Source: Plantactinospora sp. BC1
GTDB taxonomy: Bacteria > Actinomycetota > Actinomycetes > Mycobacteriales > Micromonosporaceae
NCBI RefSeq assembly: GCF_003030345.1
Contig: NZ_CP028158.1
Span: 5,456,001-5,520,000 of the forward strand
Length of the DNA stretch: 64,000 nucleotides
Direction: 5' to 3'
The position numbers and the translations under genes were made by a program. The notes under the pieces were generated by a model, which saw only the letters and a program-made list of their open reading frames with translations, was not told the DNA's origin and ran no database searches. Shown here in pieces: positions 43,462 through 51,496 of this stretch. Numbering within the stretch: position 1 is the first letter of the stretch; each line of letters opens with the position of its first letter.

Positions 43462-44900
43462 TGTCGGCCGCACCGGCGCCGGCCGGCACCCTCGCCGAGC
43501 TGGTCTGCGGCAGCGGGTTCGTGCTGGAGACCGAACGCGGCGCCGTCACCGGCCAGGAGCTGGCCGGGGCGGCCCGCCGGTACGCCGCCGGCTTCGCCCG
43601 GTACCCGCGCGGCGCCGGGGTGTCGATCGGGCTCACCGACCCGGCCGAGGCGCTGGCCGTCACCGCCGGAGCGTGGTGGTCCGGGCTCCGGGTCGCCTTC
43701 ACCCGCACCGACAGCCCGCACGACCCGGCCGCCCAGGCCCGGATCGTGGACGCCCTGGTGCAGGTCGTCGACGCCGGCACCGAGGCAGCCGGGGGAGTGA
43801 CCCGGCTGACCCCCGGTGAGCTGCTCGGCCCGCCGGTCGACGGGGCGCCGCGCTGCCGCCCGTCCGACCCGGCGCTGGACCTGCTCACCTCGGGCAGCAC
43901 CGGTACGCCGAAGTGTGTGGTCTTCGGCCACGCGGCGATGGTGGCGAACGCCCGGGCGCTGGCCGCCGCCATGCGGATCGGCCGGACCGACCGGCTCTGG
44001 ACGTCGCTGCCGCACGGCCTGCCCGGCGTGCTGAGCACGGTGACCCTGCCGGCGGCGGCGGCCGGCGCCACCGCGCTGCTGGTCACCCCGGCGGATCCGC
44101 TGGTCGCGGCGGACTCGCTGGTCGCGGCGGCCCCGTCGGTCGTCTACGCCGTGCCGGAGTTCTACGACGTGCTGGGCCGGATCTCCCCGGCCGCCGGATC
44201 GGCGCCGTCGGTGCGGTGGTGGTTGTCGAGTTCGTCGCAGCTCTCCGCCGGCCGCTTCGACCGGATGCGCGAGCGCTGGGGCGCGGTGGTGCGCAGCTTC
44301 TACTGCGGCAGCGAGGTCGGCACGGTGACCTTCAACGACGACGACGATCCCGGCAGCGTCCGGTCCGGGGTCGGCCGGCCCCTGCCGGGGGTACGCGTCC
44401 TGGTCGAGCGGGACGGCTCCGGGGCGGGCGTCGCCGGAGTGCCGGACGCCGGCCGGCTGACCATCGGCGGCGACCTGGTGGCGCTGGGCTACCGCGAGCG
44501 GGGCGTACTGGTGCCGTTCCCGTCCGACGGGGTCCGGACCAGCGATCTCGGCTACCTCGACGACGACGGCGCGCTGCGCCTGGTCGGCCGGGTCGACGAC
44601 CGGATCCACGTCGGTGCCGAGGTGGTCGACCCGCAGGTGGTGGAGGCGTGCATCAACGCACACCCGGCGGTGCACGACTGCGTGGTGGTGCCGAAACCGC
44701 ACACGATGCTGGGCAGCGTGCTGGAGGCCCGGGTGGTACGCCGGGCCGGTACCGCCCTCTCGGAACGGGACGTGATCCTGGCCTGCCGCGCGCACGGGCT
44801 GCGCAACGGCTGGCTGCCCCGGGCCGTGCGGTGGATCGACACCGTGCCCACCACCCCGGCCGGGAAGCCGAACCGCGACCCGGCGTGGCCGGCGGGATAG
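43461..44900 (+). CDS. Stand-alone AMP-forming adenylating enzyme
   Basis: 479 residues of the ANL superfamily. The ATP loop LLTSGSTGTPKCVVFGH (near 143), the A5-like YCGSEVGTVTFND, TSDLGYLDDDGALRLVGRVDD (A7-A8) and TPAGKPNRD with the catalytic Lys (near 472) are present, so it should be active. At the place of the Asp that binds the alpha-amino group in amino-acid A domains, the sequence reads LPHGLPGVLS, so the substrate is probably not an ordinary alpha-amino acid. It may activate an aryl, acyl or beta-amino acid and load the free ACP or PCP. Overlaps the unknown protein gene by one base. Confidence 0.87.
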   Translation: MSAAPAPAGTLAELVCGSGFVLETERGAVTGQELAGAARRYAAGFARYPRGAGVSIGLTDPAEALAVTAGAWWSGLRVAFTRTDSPHDPAAQARIVDALVQVVDAGTEAAGGVTRLTPGELLGPPVDGAPRCRPSDPALDLLTSGSTGTPKCVVFGHAAMVANARALAAAMRIGRTDRLWTSLPHGLPGVLSTVTLPAAAAGATALLVTPADPLVAADSLVAAAPSVVYAVPEFYDVLGRISPAAGSAPSVRWWLSSSSQLSAGRFDRMRERWGAVVRSFYCGSEVGTVTFNDDDDPGSVRSGVGRPLPGVRVLVERDGSGAGVAGVPDAGRLTIGGDLVALGYRERGVLVPFPSDGVRTSDLGYLDDDGALRLVGRVDDRIHVGAEVVDPQVVEACINAHPAVHDCVVVPKPHTMLGSVLEARVVRRAGTALSERDVILACRAHGLRNGWLPRAVRWIDTVPTTPAGKPNRDPAWPAG

Positions 44901-45046
44901 CCGCCCATCGTTTCCGGTCCCGCCGGGACGTGCCCGAACTGTCCGGACTTTGCGCTGGTTGCACGGCCACGACCGATTGGCTTTGATGGACGGGCTTCCG
45001 CGACGACGCGGTCCGGTCCGGTACGAGCCGAGTCGAGAGGGTTCAG

Positions 45047-46960
45047 ATGACGGCAGTGGGTGCGGCCCCGGCGGGTGCGCTGCTCCGGTGGCTGGGCGCC
45101 GGTCGACATTCCACGGCCCGGGCCGTTCCGGAGCTGTGGCGGGCGTCGTGGCGGGTCGGTCCGGTGCTGACCGGGACGGTGCTGACCCTGACCCTGCTGC
45201 TGGGGCTCGCCGGCCCGGTGCAGTTCGTGGCGATGGGGGCGGTGGTCGGCGGGCTGACCGCCGACGGTGCCGGGCTCTGGCCGGCGGTGACCTTCCTGAT
45301 CGTCGTCGCGGCGGCCCGTACCGTGCTGCCCGTCGTCGTCGAGCCGCTGACCGGCGAACTCGTCCGCCGCATCGACCTCAACTTCCGCAACCGGATGGTG
45401 GCCTGCCTGACCGGGCCGTACGGGGTGGCGCACCTGGAGGATTCCGGCACCCGTGACCTGATCTCCACCGCGCAGGGGATCGCCTCTCCCGGGCAGGGGC
45501 CGGGCAGCGGGGCGCGCGGGTACCTGAACCTGATCGCCCTCAAGGCCGGTGCGTTCGGATCGATCCTGCTGCTCGCCCAGTACCGCTGGTGGTTGGGGCT
45601 CGGAGTGGCGGCCGGGGCGATGGTGATCCGCCGGCACATCCTGGCGATCTGGTTCCAGACCGCGCAGGCGCTCAGCGGCGACGTACCGGGGCTGCGACGC
45701 TCGGAGTACCTGCGGGACCTGGCGCTGCGTCCGGAGACCGCCAAGGAGACCCGGCTCTTCGGCCTGGGCGGCTGGCTGGTGGGCCGGCACGACACCGCCT
45801 GGACGACCGCGATGGCTCCGGTGTGGCGGCGGCGCCGCAGCATCGGCTGGCGGATGACCGTGGTCGACCTCGCCGTACTGGTGCTGGCGGCGCTGGCGGG
45901 TGTGCCGATCGTGCTGGGTCTGGTCAGCGGGGACCTCGACGCCGCCCAGGCGGTGGTGCTCGGCGGCGCGCTGACCGCCATCGTCGGGCTCGGCGGGTTC
46001 CTGCCGGACGCCGACTTCCCGATCCGGTACGGCTGCCTGACCCTGCCGTCGCTGCTGGAACTGGAGGCCCGGATGACGGCCCGGCGCAACGCGGACGCCC
46101 CGGCCGGCACCCTCCCGACGGTCGACGGCGGACGGTCCGGGGCGGCGCCGCCGGAGCCCGCCCCGCCGGAGCCCGCCCCGCCGGCCGGGCCGCTCGGCGA
46201 CATCCGGTTCGACCGGGTCGGCTTCCACTATCCCGGCGTCGACCGTCCGGTGGTCGACGGGGTGGACCTGACCATCGCCGACGGCAGCACGGTCGCCCTG
46301 GTCGGGGCGAACGGCGCCGGCAAGACCACCATCATCAAGCTGCTGACCCGGCTCTACGAGCCGACCAGCGGGTCGATCCGGGTCGGCGACACCGACCTGC
46401 GCGACCTCGACCCCGAGCGGTGGCGCCGCCGGCTCGCCGTCATCTTCCAGGACTTCGCCCGGTACGAGCTGAGCGCCCGGGACAACGTCGGCTTCGGCGC
46501 GCTCGACCTCCTCGACGACCGGACCGCGCTGGAGGAGGCGGCCGACCGGGCCGGGGTGCTGGCGGCGATCCGCGGCATGCCACGGGGCTGGGATTCACCG
46601 CTGTCCCGCAACTATTCCGGCGGGGCGGACCTCTCCGGCGGGCAGTGGCAGCGGATCGCCCTGGCCCGGGCGCTGCTGGCGGTACGCGCCGGTGCCCGGG
46701 TACTCGTGCTGGACGAACCCACCGCCAACCTGGACGTCCGGGCCGAGGCCGAGTTCTACGACCGGTTCCTGGACCTGACCTCGGGCACCACCACCGTCCT
46801 CGTCTCGCACCGCTTCTCCACCGTCCGCCGGGCCGACCGGATCTGCGTACTCGACGGCGGCCGGGTCACCGAGGACGGCAGTCACGACGAGCTGATCTCG
46901 CTCGGCGGGACGTACGCCCGGATGTTCCGACTACAGGCGGAGAGGTTCGTCGATGGCTGA
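45047..46960 (+). CDS. ABC exporter half-transporter A
   Basis: 637 residues. An N-terminal membrane domain (about residues 35-330) is followed by a nucleotide-binding domain with LVGANGAGKTTIIKLL (Walker A, near 424), LSGGQWQRIALARALL (signature) and VLVLDEPTANLDVRAE (Walker B). The linker contains a short repeated PPEPAPPEPAPPAG. Together with the next gene, which it overlaps by 8 bases, it should form a heterodimeric exporter in the cytoplasmic membrane, the likely efflux route for the cluster product. Confidence 0.9.
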   Translation: MTAVGAAPAGALLRWLGAGRHSTARAVPELWRASWRVGPVLTGTVLTLTLLLGLAGPVQFVAMGAVVGGLTADGAGLWPAVTFLIVVAAARTVLPVVVEPLTGELVRRIDLNFRNRMVACLTGPYGVAHLEDSGTRDLISTAQGIASPGQGPGSGARGYLNLIALKAGAFGSILLLAQYRWWLGLGVAAGAMVIRRHILAIWFQTAQALSGDVPGLRRSEYLRDLALRPETAKETRLFGLGGWLVGRHDTAWTTAMAPVWRRRRSIGWRMTVVDLAVLVLAALAGVPIVLGLVSGDLDAAQAVVLGGALTAIVGLGGFLPDADFPIRYGCLTLPSLLELEARMTARRNADAPAGTLPTVDGGRSGAAPPEPAPPEPAPPAGPLGDIRFDRVGFHYPGVDRPVVDGVDLTIADGSTVALVGANGAGKTTIIKLLTRLYEPTSGSIRVGDTDLRDLDPERWRRRLAVIFQDFARYELSARDNVGFGALDLLDDRTALEEAADRAGVLAAIRGMPRGWDSPLSRNYSGGADLSGGQWQRIALARALLAVRAGARVLVLDEPTANLDVRAEAEFYDRFLDLTSGTTTVLVSHRFSTVRRADRICVLDGGRVTEDGSHDELISLGGTYARMFRLQAERFVDG

Positions 46961-48713
46961 GCGCCTCCAGGTGGTCTGGCTGGGCACCCGCCTCGCCATC
47001 CGGGCCGGCGGCTGGCGGGTCGGCGTCATCGCGCTGTGCAGCCTGTCGCTGGCCCTGCAACCGTCGGCCAACGCGCTGGCGCTGAAACTGGTCACCGACG
47101 GGGCGTTGGCCGGCGACTGGACCCGGGCCGGGATCGGCGTCGGCACCCTCGCCGCGATGATCGCGGTGATGTTCTCCGCGTACGGCATCTCCGTACCGTT
47201 GCAGACCACCGTCTCCGAGCGGGCCGCCCGGCTCTTCGAGCAGGACGTCATGCGGCTGGTCACCTCGATCCCCACCGTCGAACCGCACGAGCGGCCCGAC
47301 TTCGCCGACCGCCTGGAGGTGCTGCGGAGCAACTCGCGGCTGCTGGTCGGTGCACTCTGGACGGCGCTGTCCAACGTGTCGTTCTTCGTCGGCGCCGCCT
47401 CCGCGCTCTCGCTGCTCGCCGGTGCCGACCCGGCACTGCTGCTCCTGCCGCTCTTCGGCATCCCGCTCTTCGTCACCTCGGCCCGGGCCGAGCGGTTGCG
47501 GGACGGTGCGATCGGGCGGACCGCCGAGGCGTCACGCACCAGTACCCACCTGTTCCGGGTGGCGACGACCCCGCAGTTCGGCAAGGAGATCCGGATCTTC
47601 CGGCTGCGCGACGAGATCGTGTCGCGGTTCCACCGGGTCAGCGAGGAGACCAACCGGGAACTCTTCGCCGCCGACCTGCGGGCCGCCCTGCTGGCGGCCG
47701 GCGCCTGGCTGCTCTTCACCTCGGCCTGGGCCGGCGGCATCGTGCTGGTCGCCGCCCGTGCCGTGCGCGGCGAGGCCACCCCGGGCGACGTGGTGCTGGC
47801 GATCGCGGTGGCCGGCCTCGTCCAGGGGTACGTCTCCGGCGCCGTCGGGCTGGTCCGGGAGCTGACCCAGACGCTGGCGATGGCGAGCCGGTACGTCTGG
47901 CTGGTGGAGTTCGCCCGTGGCAAGCGCACCGGCACCGGCACCCCGCCGGCCCGGCTGACCCGGGGCATCGAACTCGACCGGGTCTCGTTCCGCTATCCCG
48001 GTACCGACGACGAGGTGCTGCACGACCTCAGCGTTCGGCTGCCGGCCGGTGCCACCGTCGGGATCGTCGGCGACAACGGGGCCGGCAAGACCACCGCGGT
48101 CAAACTCCTGCTCGGCCTCTACCAGCCGAGCAGTGGGCGGATCACGGTCGACGGCGTGGACCTGGCCGACCTGGACACCCACCGCTGGCAACGGAGTCTG
48201 GCGGGTGCCTTCCAGGACTTCGCGCGGTTCGAGTTCACCCTCGGCGAGTCGGTCGGCGTCGGCGACCTCGACCGGTGCGACGAGGACGGCGCGGTTCGGG
48301 CGGCGCTCACCCGCGCCGGCTCGACGATCACGCTGCCGCTCTCCGAGCAGCTCGGCCGGGCCTGGGACGGTGCGGAGCTCTCCGGCGGGCAGTGGCAGCA
48401 ACTCGCGGTCGCGCGCGGGATGATGCGCGAACAGCCGCTGCTGCTGGTGCTGGACGAGCCGACCGCGTCGCTGGACCCGGACGCCGAGCACGCCCTCTTC
48501 GAGCGCTTCCGGGAGGCGACCCGGCGCGGGACCGAGGGGAGCGGGGCGATCACCCTGCTGGTGTCGCACCGGTTCTCCACGGTCCGGATGGCCGACCTGA
48601 TCCTCGTCTTCGACCAGGGCCGGATCGTCGAGCACGGCTCCCACCAGGAACTGCTCGCCCTCGGCGGCGTCTACGCCGAGTTGTTCGAGCTCCAGGCGCG
48701 CGCCTACCGGTAG
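46953..48713 (+). CDS. ABC exporter half-transporter B
   Basis: 586 residues with the same layout as its partner. The membrane domain (about 20-300) precedes the ATPase domain with IVGDNGAGKTTAVKLLLGLY (Walker A, near 372), LSGGQWQQLAVARGMM (signature, near 475) and LLLVLDEPTASLDPDAEH (Walker B). The Walker B Glu is present in both halves. It may transport the peptide out of the cell and give self-resistance. Confidence 0.9.
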   Translation: MAERLQVVWLGTRLAIRAGGWRVGVIALCSLSLALQPSANALALKLVTDGALAGDWTRAGIGVGTLAAMIAVMFSAYGISVPLQTTVSERAARLFEQDVMRLVTSIPTVEPHERPDFADRLEVLRSNSRLLVGALWTALSNVSFFVGAASALSLLAGADPALLLLPLFGIPLFVTSARAERLRDGAIGRTAEASRTSTHLFRVATTPQFGKEIRIFRLRDEIVSRFHRVSEETNRELFAADLRAALLAAGAWLLFTSAWAGGIVLVAARAVRGEATPGDVVLAIAVAGLVQGYVSGAVGLVRELTQTLAMASRYVWLVEFARGKRTGTGTPPARLTRGIELDRVSFRYPGTDDEVLHDLSVRLPAGATVGIVGDNGAGKTTAVKLLLGLYQPSSGRITVDGVDLADLDTHRWQRSLAGAFQDFARFEFTLGESVGVGDLDRCDEDGAVRAALTRAGSTITLPLSEQLGRAWDGAELSGGQWQQLAVARGMMREQPLLLVLDEPTASLDPDAEHALFERFREATRRGTEGSGAITLLVSHRFSTVRMADLILVFDQGRIVEHGSHQELLALGGVYAELFELQARAYR

Positions 48714-48720
48714 CCGTTGC

Positions 48721-49872
48721 TCAGCAGCCGATCAGCCGGTGTATCGCGTCCACCGTCGACACCACCCCGCCGTGCTCGTACGTCGACCGGTGCGCCGACG
48801 CGGCGGCGGACCGGATGTCGTCGTCGTCGAGCAGCCGCTGGAGGATCGTGGCCAGCCGGCTGGGCCGGAGTACCGCCAGGTCACCGGTGACGCTGGTGCC
48901 CAGCTCGGCGAGGCGGGTGGCGTTGTACCGCCGCTCGTAGTGCCGGCCGGGCACGGCCAGCGCCGGTACGCCGTGGCAGAGCGAGGCCAGCGCGGTGGCC
49001 TGCCCACCGTGGAAGACCACCGCGCCGGCCCGGCCCAGCAACGCCTCGAACGGCAGGTAGGAGAAGACCTCGCAGTGCGCCGAGACGCGGCCGGTGGGCC
49101 CACCGGCCCGGGCCACGCACCAGAGCACCGCCCCGGCCCGCTCGGCGGCGGTGGCCAGCGCCTCCACCACCCGGGGTACGCCCCACGGCGCGTTGCTGGC
49201 GTAGGCCAGCACCAGCCGGTCCGGCACCGGTCGGCTCCACGGCGGTTCGGCCTCGGTCATCGGGCGCAGATAGCCGGTGTAGAGCGTGTTCGGCAGGTCG
49301 ACGAAGTCCGGCTCGAAGATCGGCACCGAGGTGACCATCCGCAGGTCGGCCCGCCAGAAGACGAGTTCGCTGATGGAGCGTACGGTCAGTGCCGACCAGG
49401 TGCTGGCGAGCTGACCGGCCATCTCGTCGAGCGGATGCGTGCCGGACGCCTGGACCCGGGGATCGGTCGACCACCCGCCGCACGAGGCGAGCGGAATGCC
49501 GTGCCGGGCCGCCGTGATCGGCGCCGTCAGCCGCATGTGTGAGACCAGGGCGTCCGGCCGTACCGCCTGCACGGCCTCCTCCTCGGAGCGCAGCACCCGG
49601 TCCCAGAAGGCCCGGTCGTCGAAGCCGAGGGCGGTGCAGACGTCGTAGAAGGTGTCGACGGCCCGGGGTGTCTCCCGCGGCGGGACCCCCTCGACCGGAA
49701 GCACCTCGAAGCCCTGCCGGCGGAGCAGTTCGGCGGTGGGCGGGCAGGCGTGGAAGACGGCCCGGTCGCCCCGGCCGCGGCACTCCTGGGCTAGGGCGAC
49801 CAGGTTCATCACCGAGCCCCAGCTACCCGACGTGGACGGGTAGGGCAGGAACAGGACGGTCGCGCCGGCCAT
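48721..49872 (-). CDS. GT1 glycosyltransferase 2
   Basis: 383 residues of the GT-B fold. The acceptor domain starts VLFLPYPSTSGSWGSVMNLVALAQECRGRGDRAVF and the donor site reads RAGAVVFHGGQATALASLCHGVPALAVPGRHYERRYNATRLAELG. It differs clearly from the transferase at 32176, having an FHGGQAT motif instead of HHAGRG, so a second sugar or a different position is likely. It converges on the ABC genes, its stop lying 8 bases from theirs, and is divergent from the stand-alone condensation gene. Confidence 0.85.
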   Translation of the reverse strand: MAGATVLFLPYPSTSGSWGSVMNLVALAQECRGRGDRAVFHACPPTAELLRRQGFEVLPVEGVPPRETPRAVDTFYDVCTALGFDDRAFWDRVLRSEEEAVQAVRPDALVSHMRLTAPITAARHGIPLASCGGWSTDPRVQASGTHPLDEMAGQLASTWSALTVRSISELVFWRADLRMVTSVPIFEPDFVDLPNTLYTGYLRPMTEAEPPWSRPVPDRLVLAYASNAPWGVPRVVEALATAAERAGAVLWCVARAGGPTGRVSAHCEVFSYLPFEALLGRAGAVVFHGGQATALASLCHGVPALAVPGRHYERRYNATRLAELGTSVTGDLAVLRPSRLATILQRLLDDDDIRSAAASAHRSTYEHGGVVSTVDAIHRLIGC

Positions 49873-49988
49873 CAGTCCCGCACCGGCGGCGGGGGTTCGC
49901 GGTGTCGCATGGCGGGGTTCCCTCGGCTCGTCCTGCCGGCCAGTCTGCGCCCCGGCGCGGCACCGGACAAGGTGGACCGTCGGCTCGC

Positions 49989-50016
49989 GTTCAACTGCGG
50001 AAAGCGCCAGTTGGCG
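49989..50016. promoter_or_regulatory. StrR-like inverted repeat, site 3
   Basis: GTTCAACTG, 10 bases, CAGTTGGCG. The left half matches the StrR half-site GTTCGACTG at 8 of 9 positions, and the inner CAACTG/CAGTTG is a perfect inverted repeat. It lies between the divergent glycosyltransferase and NRPS transcripts, 155 bases before the condensation gene. Confidence 0.45.
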
Positions 50017-50170
50017 GCGGTTTCCGCGCCCCTATTGCACCGCACCGCGATGCGAAAGAATCGGCGGGCGCACGGCCGTCTCCGGGGTGAGCCGACGGGC
50101 CGCCGCGTCGCGCTGCCGGAGCCGTACCGGTTGGCAGCGCAGGCCCGACGCCTTGGAGGTGGTCCGTCCG

Positions 50171-51496
50171 ATGCGACCCGGTGCGTCACTCGACCCCACC
50201 GGCGATCCGCTCACCTTCGGGCAGGAACAGCTGCGGCTGGTCGAGCAGATGAGCGACCCGGAGACCCTGGTGTACGCGCTGCGTCTGCCGCTGCGCGACG
50301 GCGTCGCCCCCGAGCCGGTGCTGGCCGCGCTGACCCGGATCGTCCGGGCGCGCGACGCGTTGCGGATGTCGGTGCTGCCGGGGGAGCCGGAGACGCAGCT
50401 GACGTACCCGACCCGACCGGTGCAGCAGTTGCCGGCCGGCGCGGACCCCCGGGTCTACGGGGCGATCGGTCCGTCGACGACCGCCGGCCGGATCCCGTGC
50501 TTCTTCGCCATCGACGAGGGGTCGGATCCGCCCAGGCTGATCCTGCACCTGCACCACGTCTTCGTGGACGGCTGGTCGGCGTCGCTGATCGCCAGGGACT
50601 TCTACCGGTACCACGCCGCGCTCCGCGCTGGCCGGCCCGTCCCGTCCGGTCCGCCGGCCGGCTCGTTCGGGGCGTACGCCCGGGCATCCCGGCAGGCGAT
50701 GACCGGGGAGCGGTTGGCGAGCCACCTCGCGTTCTGGGCCGAGGAGCTGCGCGACGCGGAGCCGCTCAGGCTGCCGTACCCGGTCCGGCCCTGGCAGCCG
50801 GGTCTCCGGACGGGACGCTTCCCGGCGCTGGTCTTCGAGGTGGACGGCTGCACCATGGCCGGGCTGGATGCCCGCTCGCGGCCGCTCGGCGGGCACGGGT
50901 CGGCGGCCATCCTGGCCGGCTTCGCCAGCGCGGTCGGCGCCCTGACCGGGCAGCGGGACCTGCTGCTACAGACGCCGCTCACCGATCGCGGCAGCGCCAG
51001 CCGGCGGAACCTGGTGGGGTCGCTGGTCAACCTCTGCGTGCTGCGGATGCGGATGCCGGCCCGCCCGGACCCGGAGGCCACGATCCGGAGCGCTGCCGGG
51101 GTGCTGCGCCGGGCGATGCGCCAGCAGAGCGGCCCGTTCCAGCGGGACGGCCGGCACACCGAGAGCGGCCGGGTCCTCAACCTCTCGCCCAAGGTGACGA
51201 TCGCCTTCAACCAGGACATCGGCAGCCGGCTCCGACTCGGGGTGGTACTGCGCAGCGCTCCGGCCGACGCCGAACGGGACGGGCCGTGCCTGGTCTGGGA
51301 CGCCGAGAGTGGCTGTATCGACGATCTGCACCTGGAGGTCCTGGCGAGTCCACCGGACCTGCCGCTGCGATTCAAGATCACTTATCGGGCCGACCTGTGG
51401 CACCGGGACGGGATCAGAGCCCTCGGTACGGACCTCGCGGAACGGCTGCTGCGGATGTCCACCGACGCCGCCACGGTGGGAGGTGTACGTCGATGA
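50171..51496 (+). CDS. Stand-alone NRPS condensation protein
   Basis: 441 residues, one condensation domain. The active motif HLHHVFVDGWSASLIARDFYR gives H128, H129 and D133, intact. The first motif TFGQEQLRLVEQ is less typical than in ordinary elongation domains. It should supply the missing upstream condensation step for the first module of the next protein, which begins directly with an A domain; the donor would be an acyl or aminoacyl unit on a free carrier protein. ATG 50171 has GGAGGT 10 bases upstream. ATGA overlap with the synthetase gene. Confidence 0.88.
   Translation: MRPGASLDPTGDPLTFGQEQLRLVEQMSDPETLVYALRLPLRDGVAPEPVLAALTRIVRARDALRMSVLPGEPETQLTYPTRPVQQLPAGADPRVYGAIGPSTTAGRIPCFFAIDEGSDPPRLILHLHHVFVDGWSASLIARDFYRYHAALRAGRPVPSGPPAGSFGAYARASRQAMTGERLASHLAFWAEELRDAEPLRLPYPVRPWQPGLRTGRFPALVFEVDGCTMAGLDARSRPLGGHGSAAILAGFASAVGALTGQRDLLLQTPLTDRGSASRRNLVGSLVNLCVLRMRMPARPDPEATIRSAAGVLRRAMRQQSGPFQRDGRHTESGRVLNLSPKVTIAFNQDIGSRLRLGVVLRSAPADAERDGPCLVWDAESGCIDDLHLEVLASPPDLPLRFKITYRADLWHRDGIRALGTDLAERLLRMSTDAATVGGVRR

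Noticed and set aside
44935-44965. Further StrR-like site upstream of the ABC genes
   Set aside because: GAACTG and GGTTGCAC half-sites are present, but the spacing does not match the other sites.
49909-51492. Upstream extension of the NRPS frame
   Set aside because: It overlaps the stand-alone condensation gene in another frame and is Arg/Ala-rich without domains. ATG 51493 has ATGA coupling and directly precedes the A domain.
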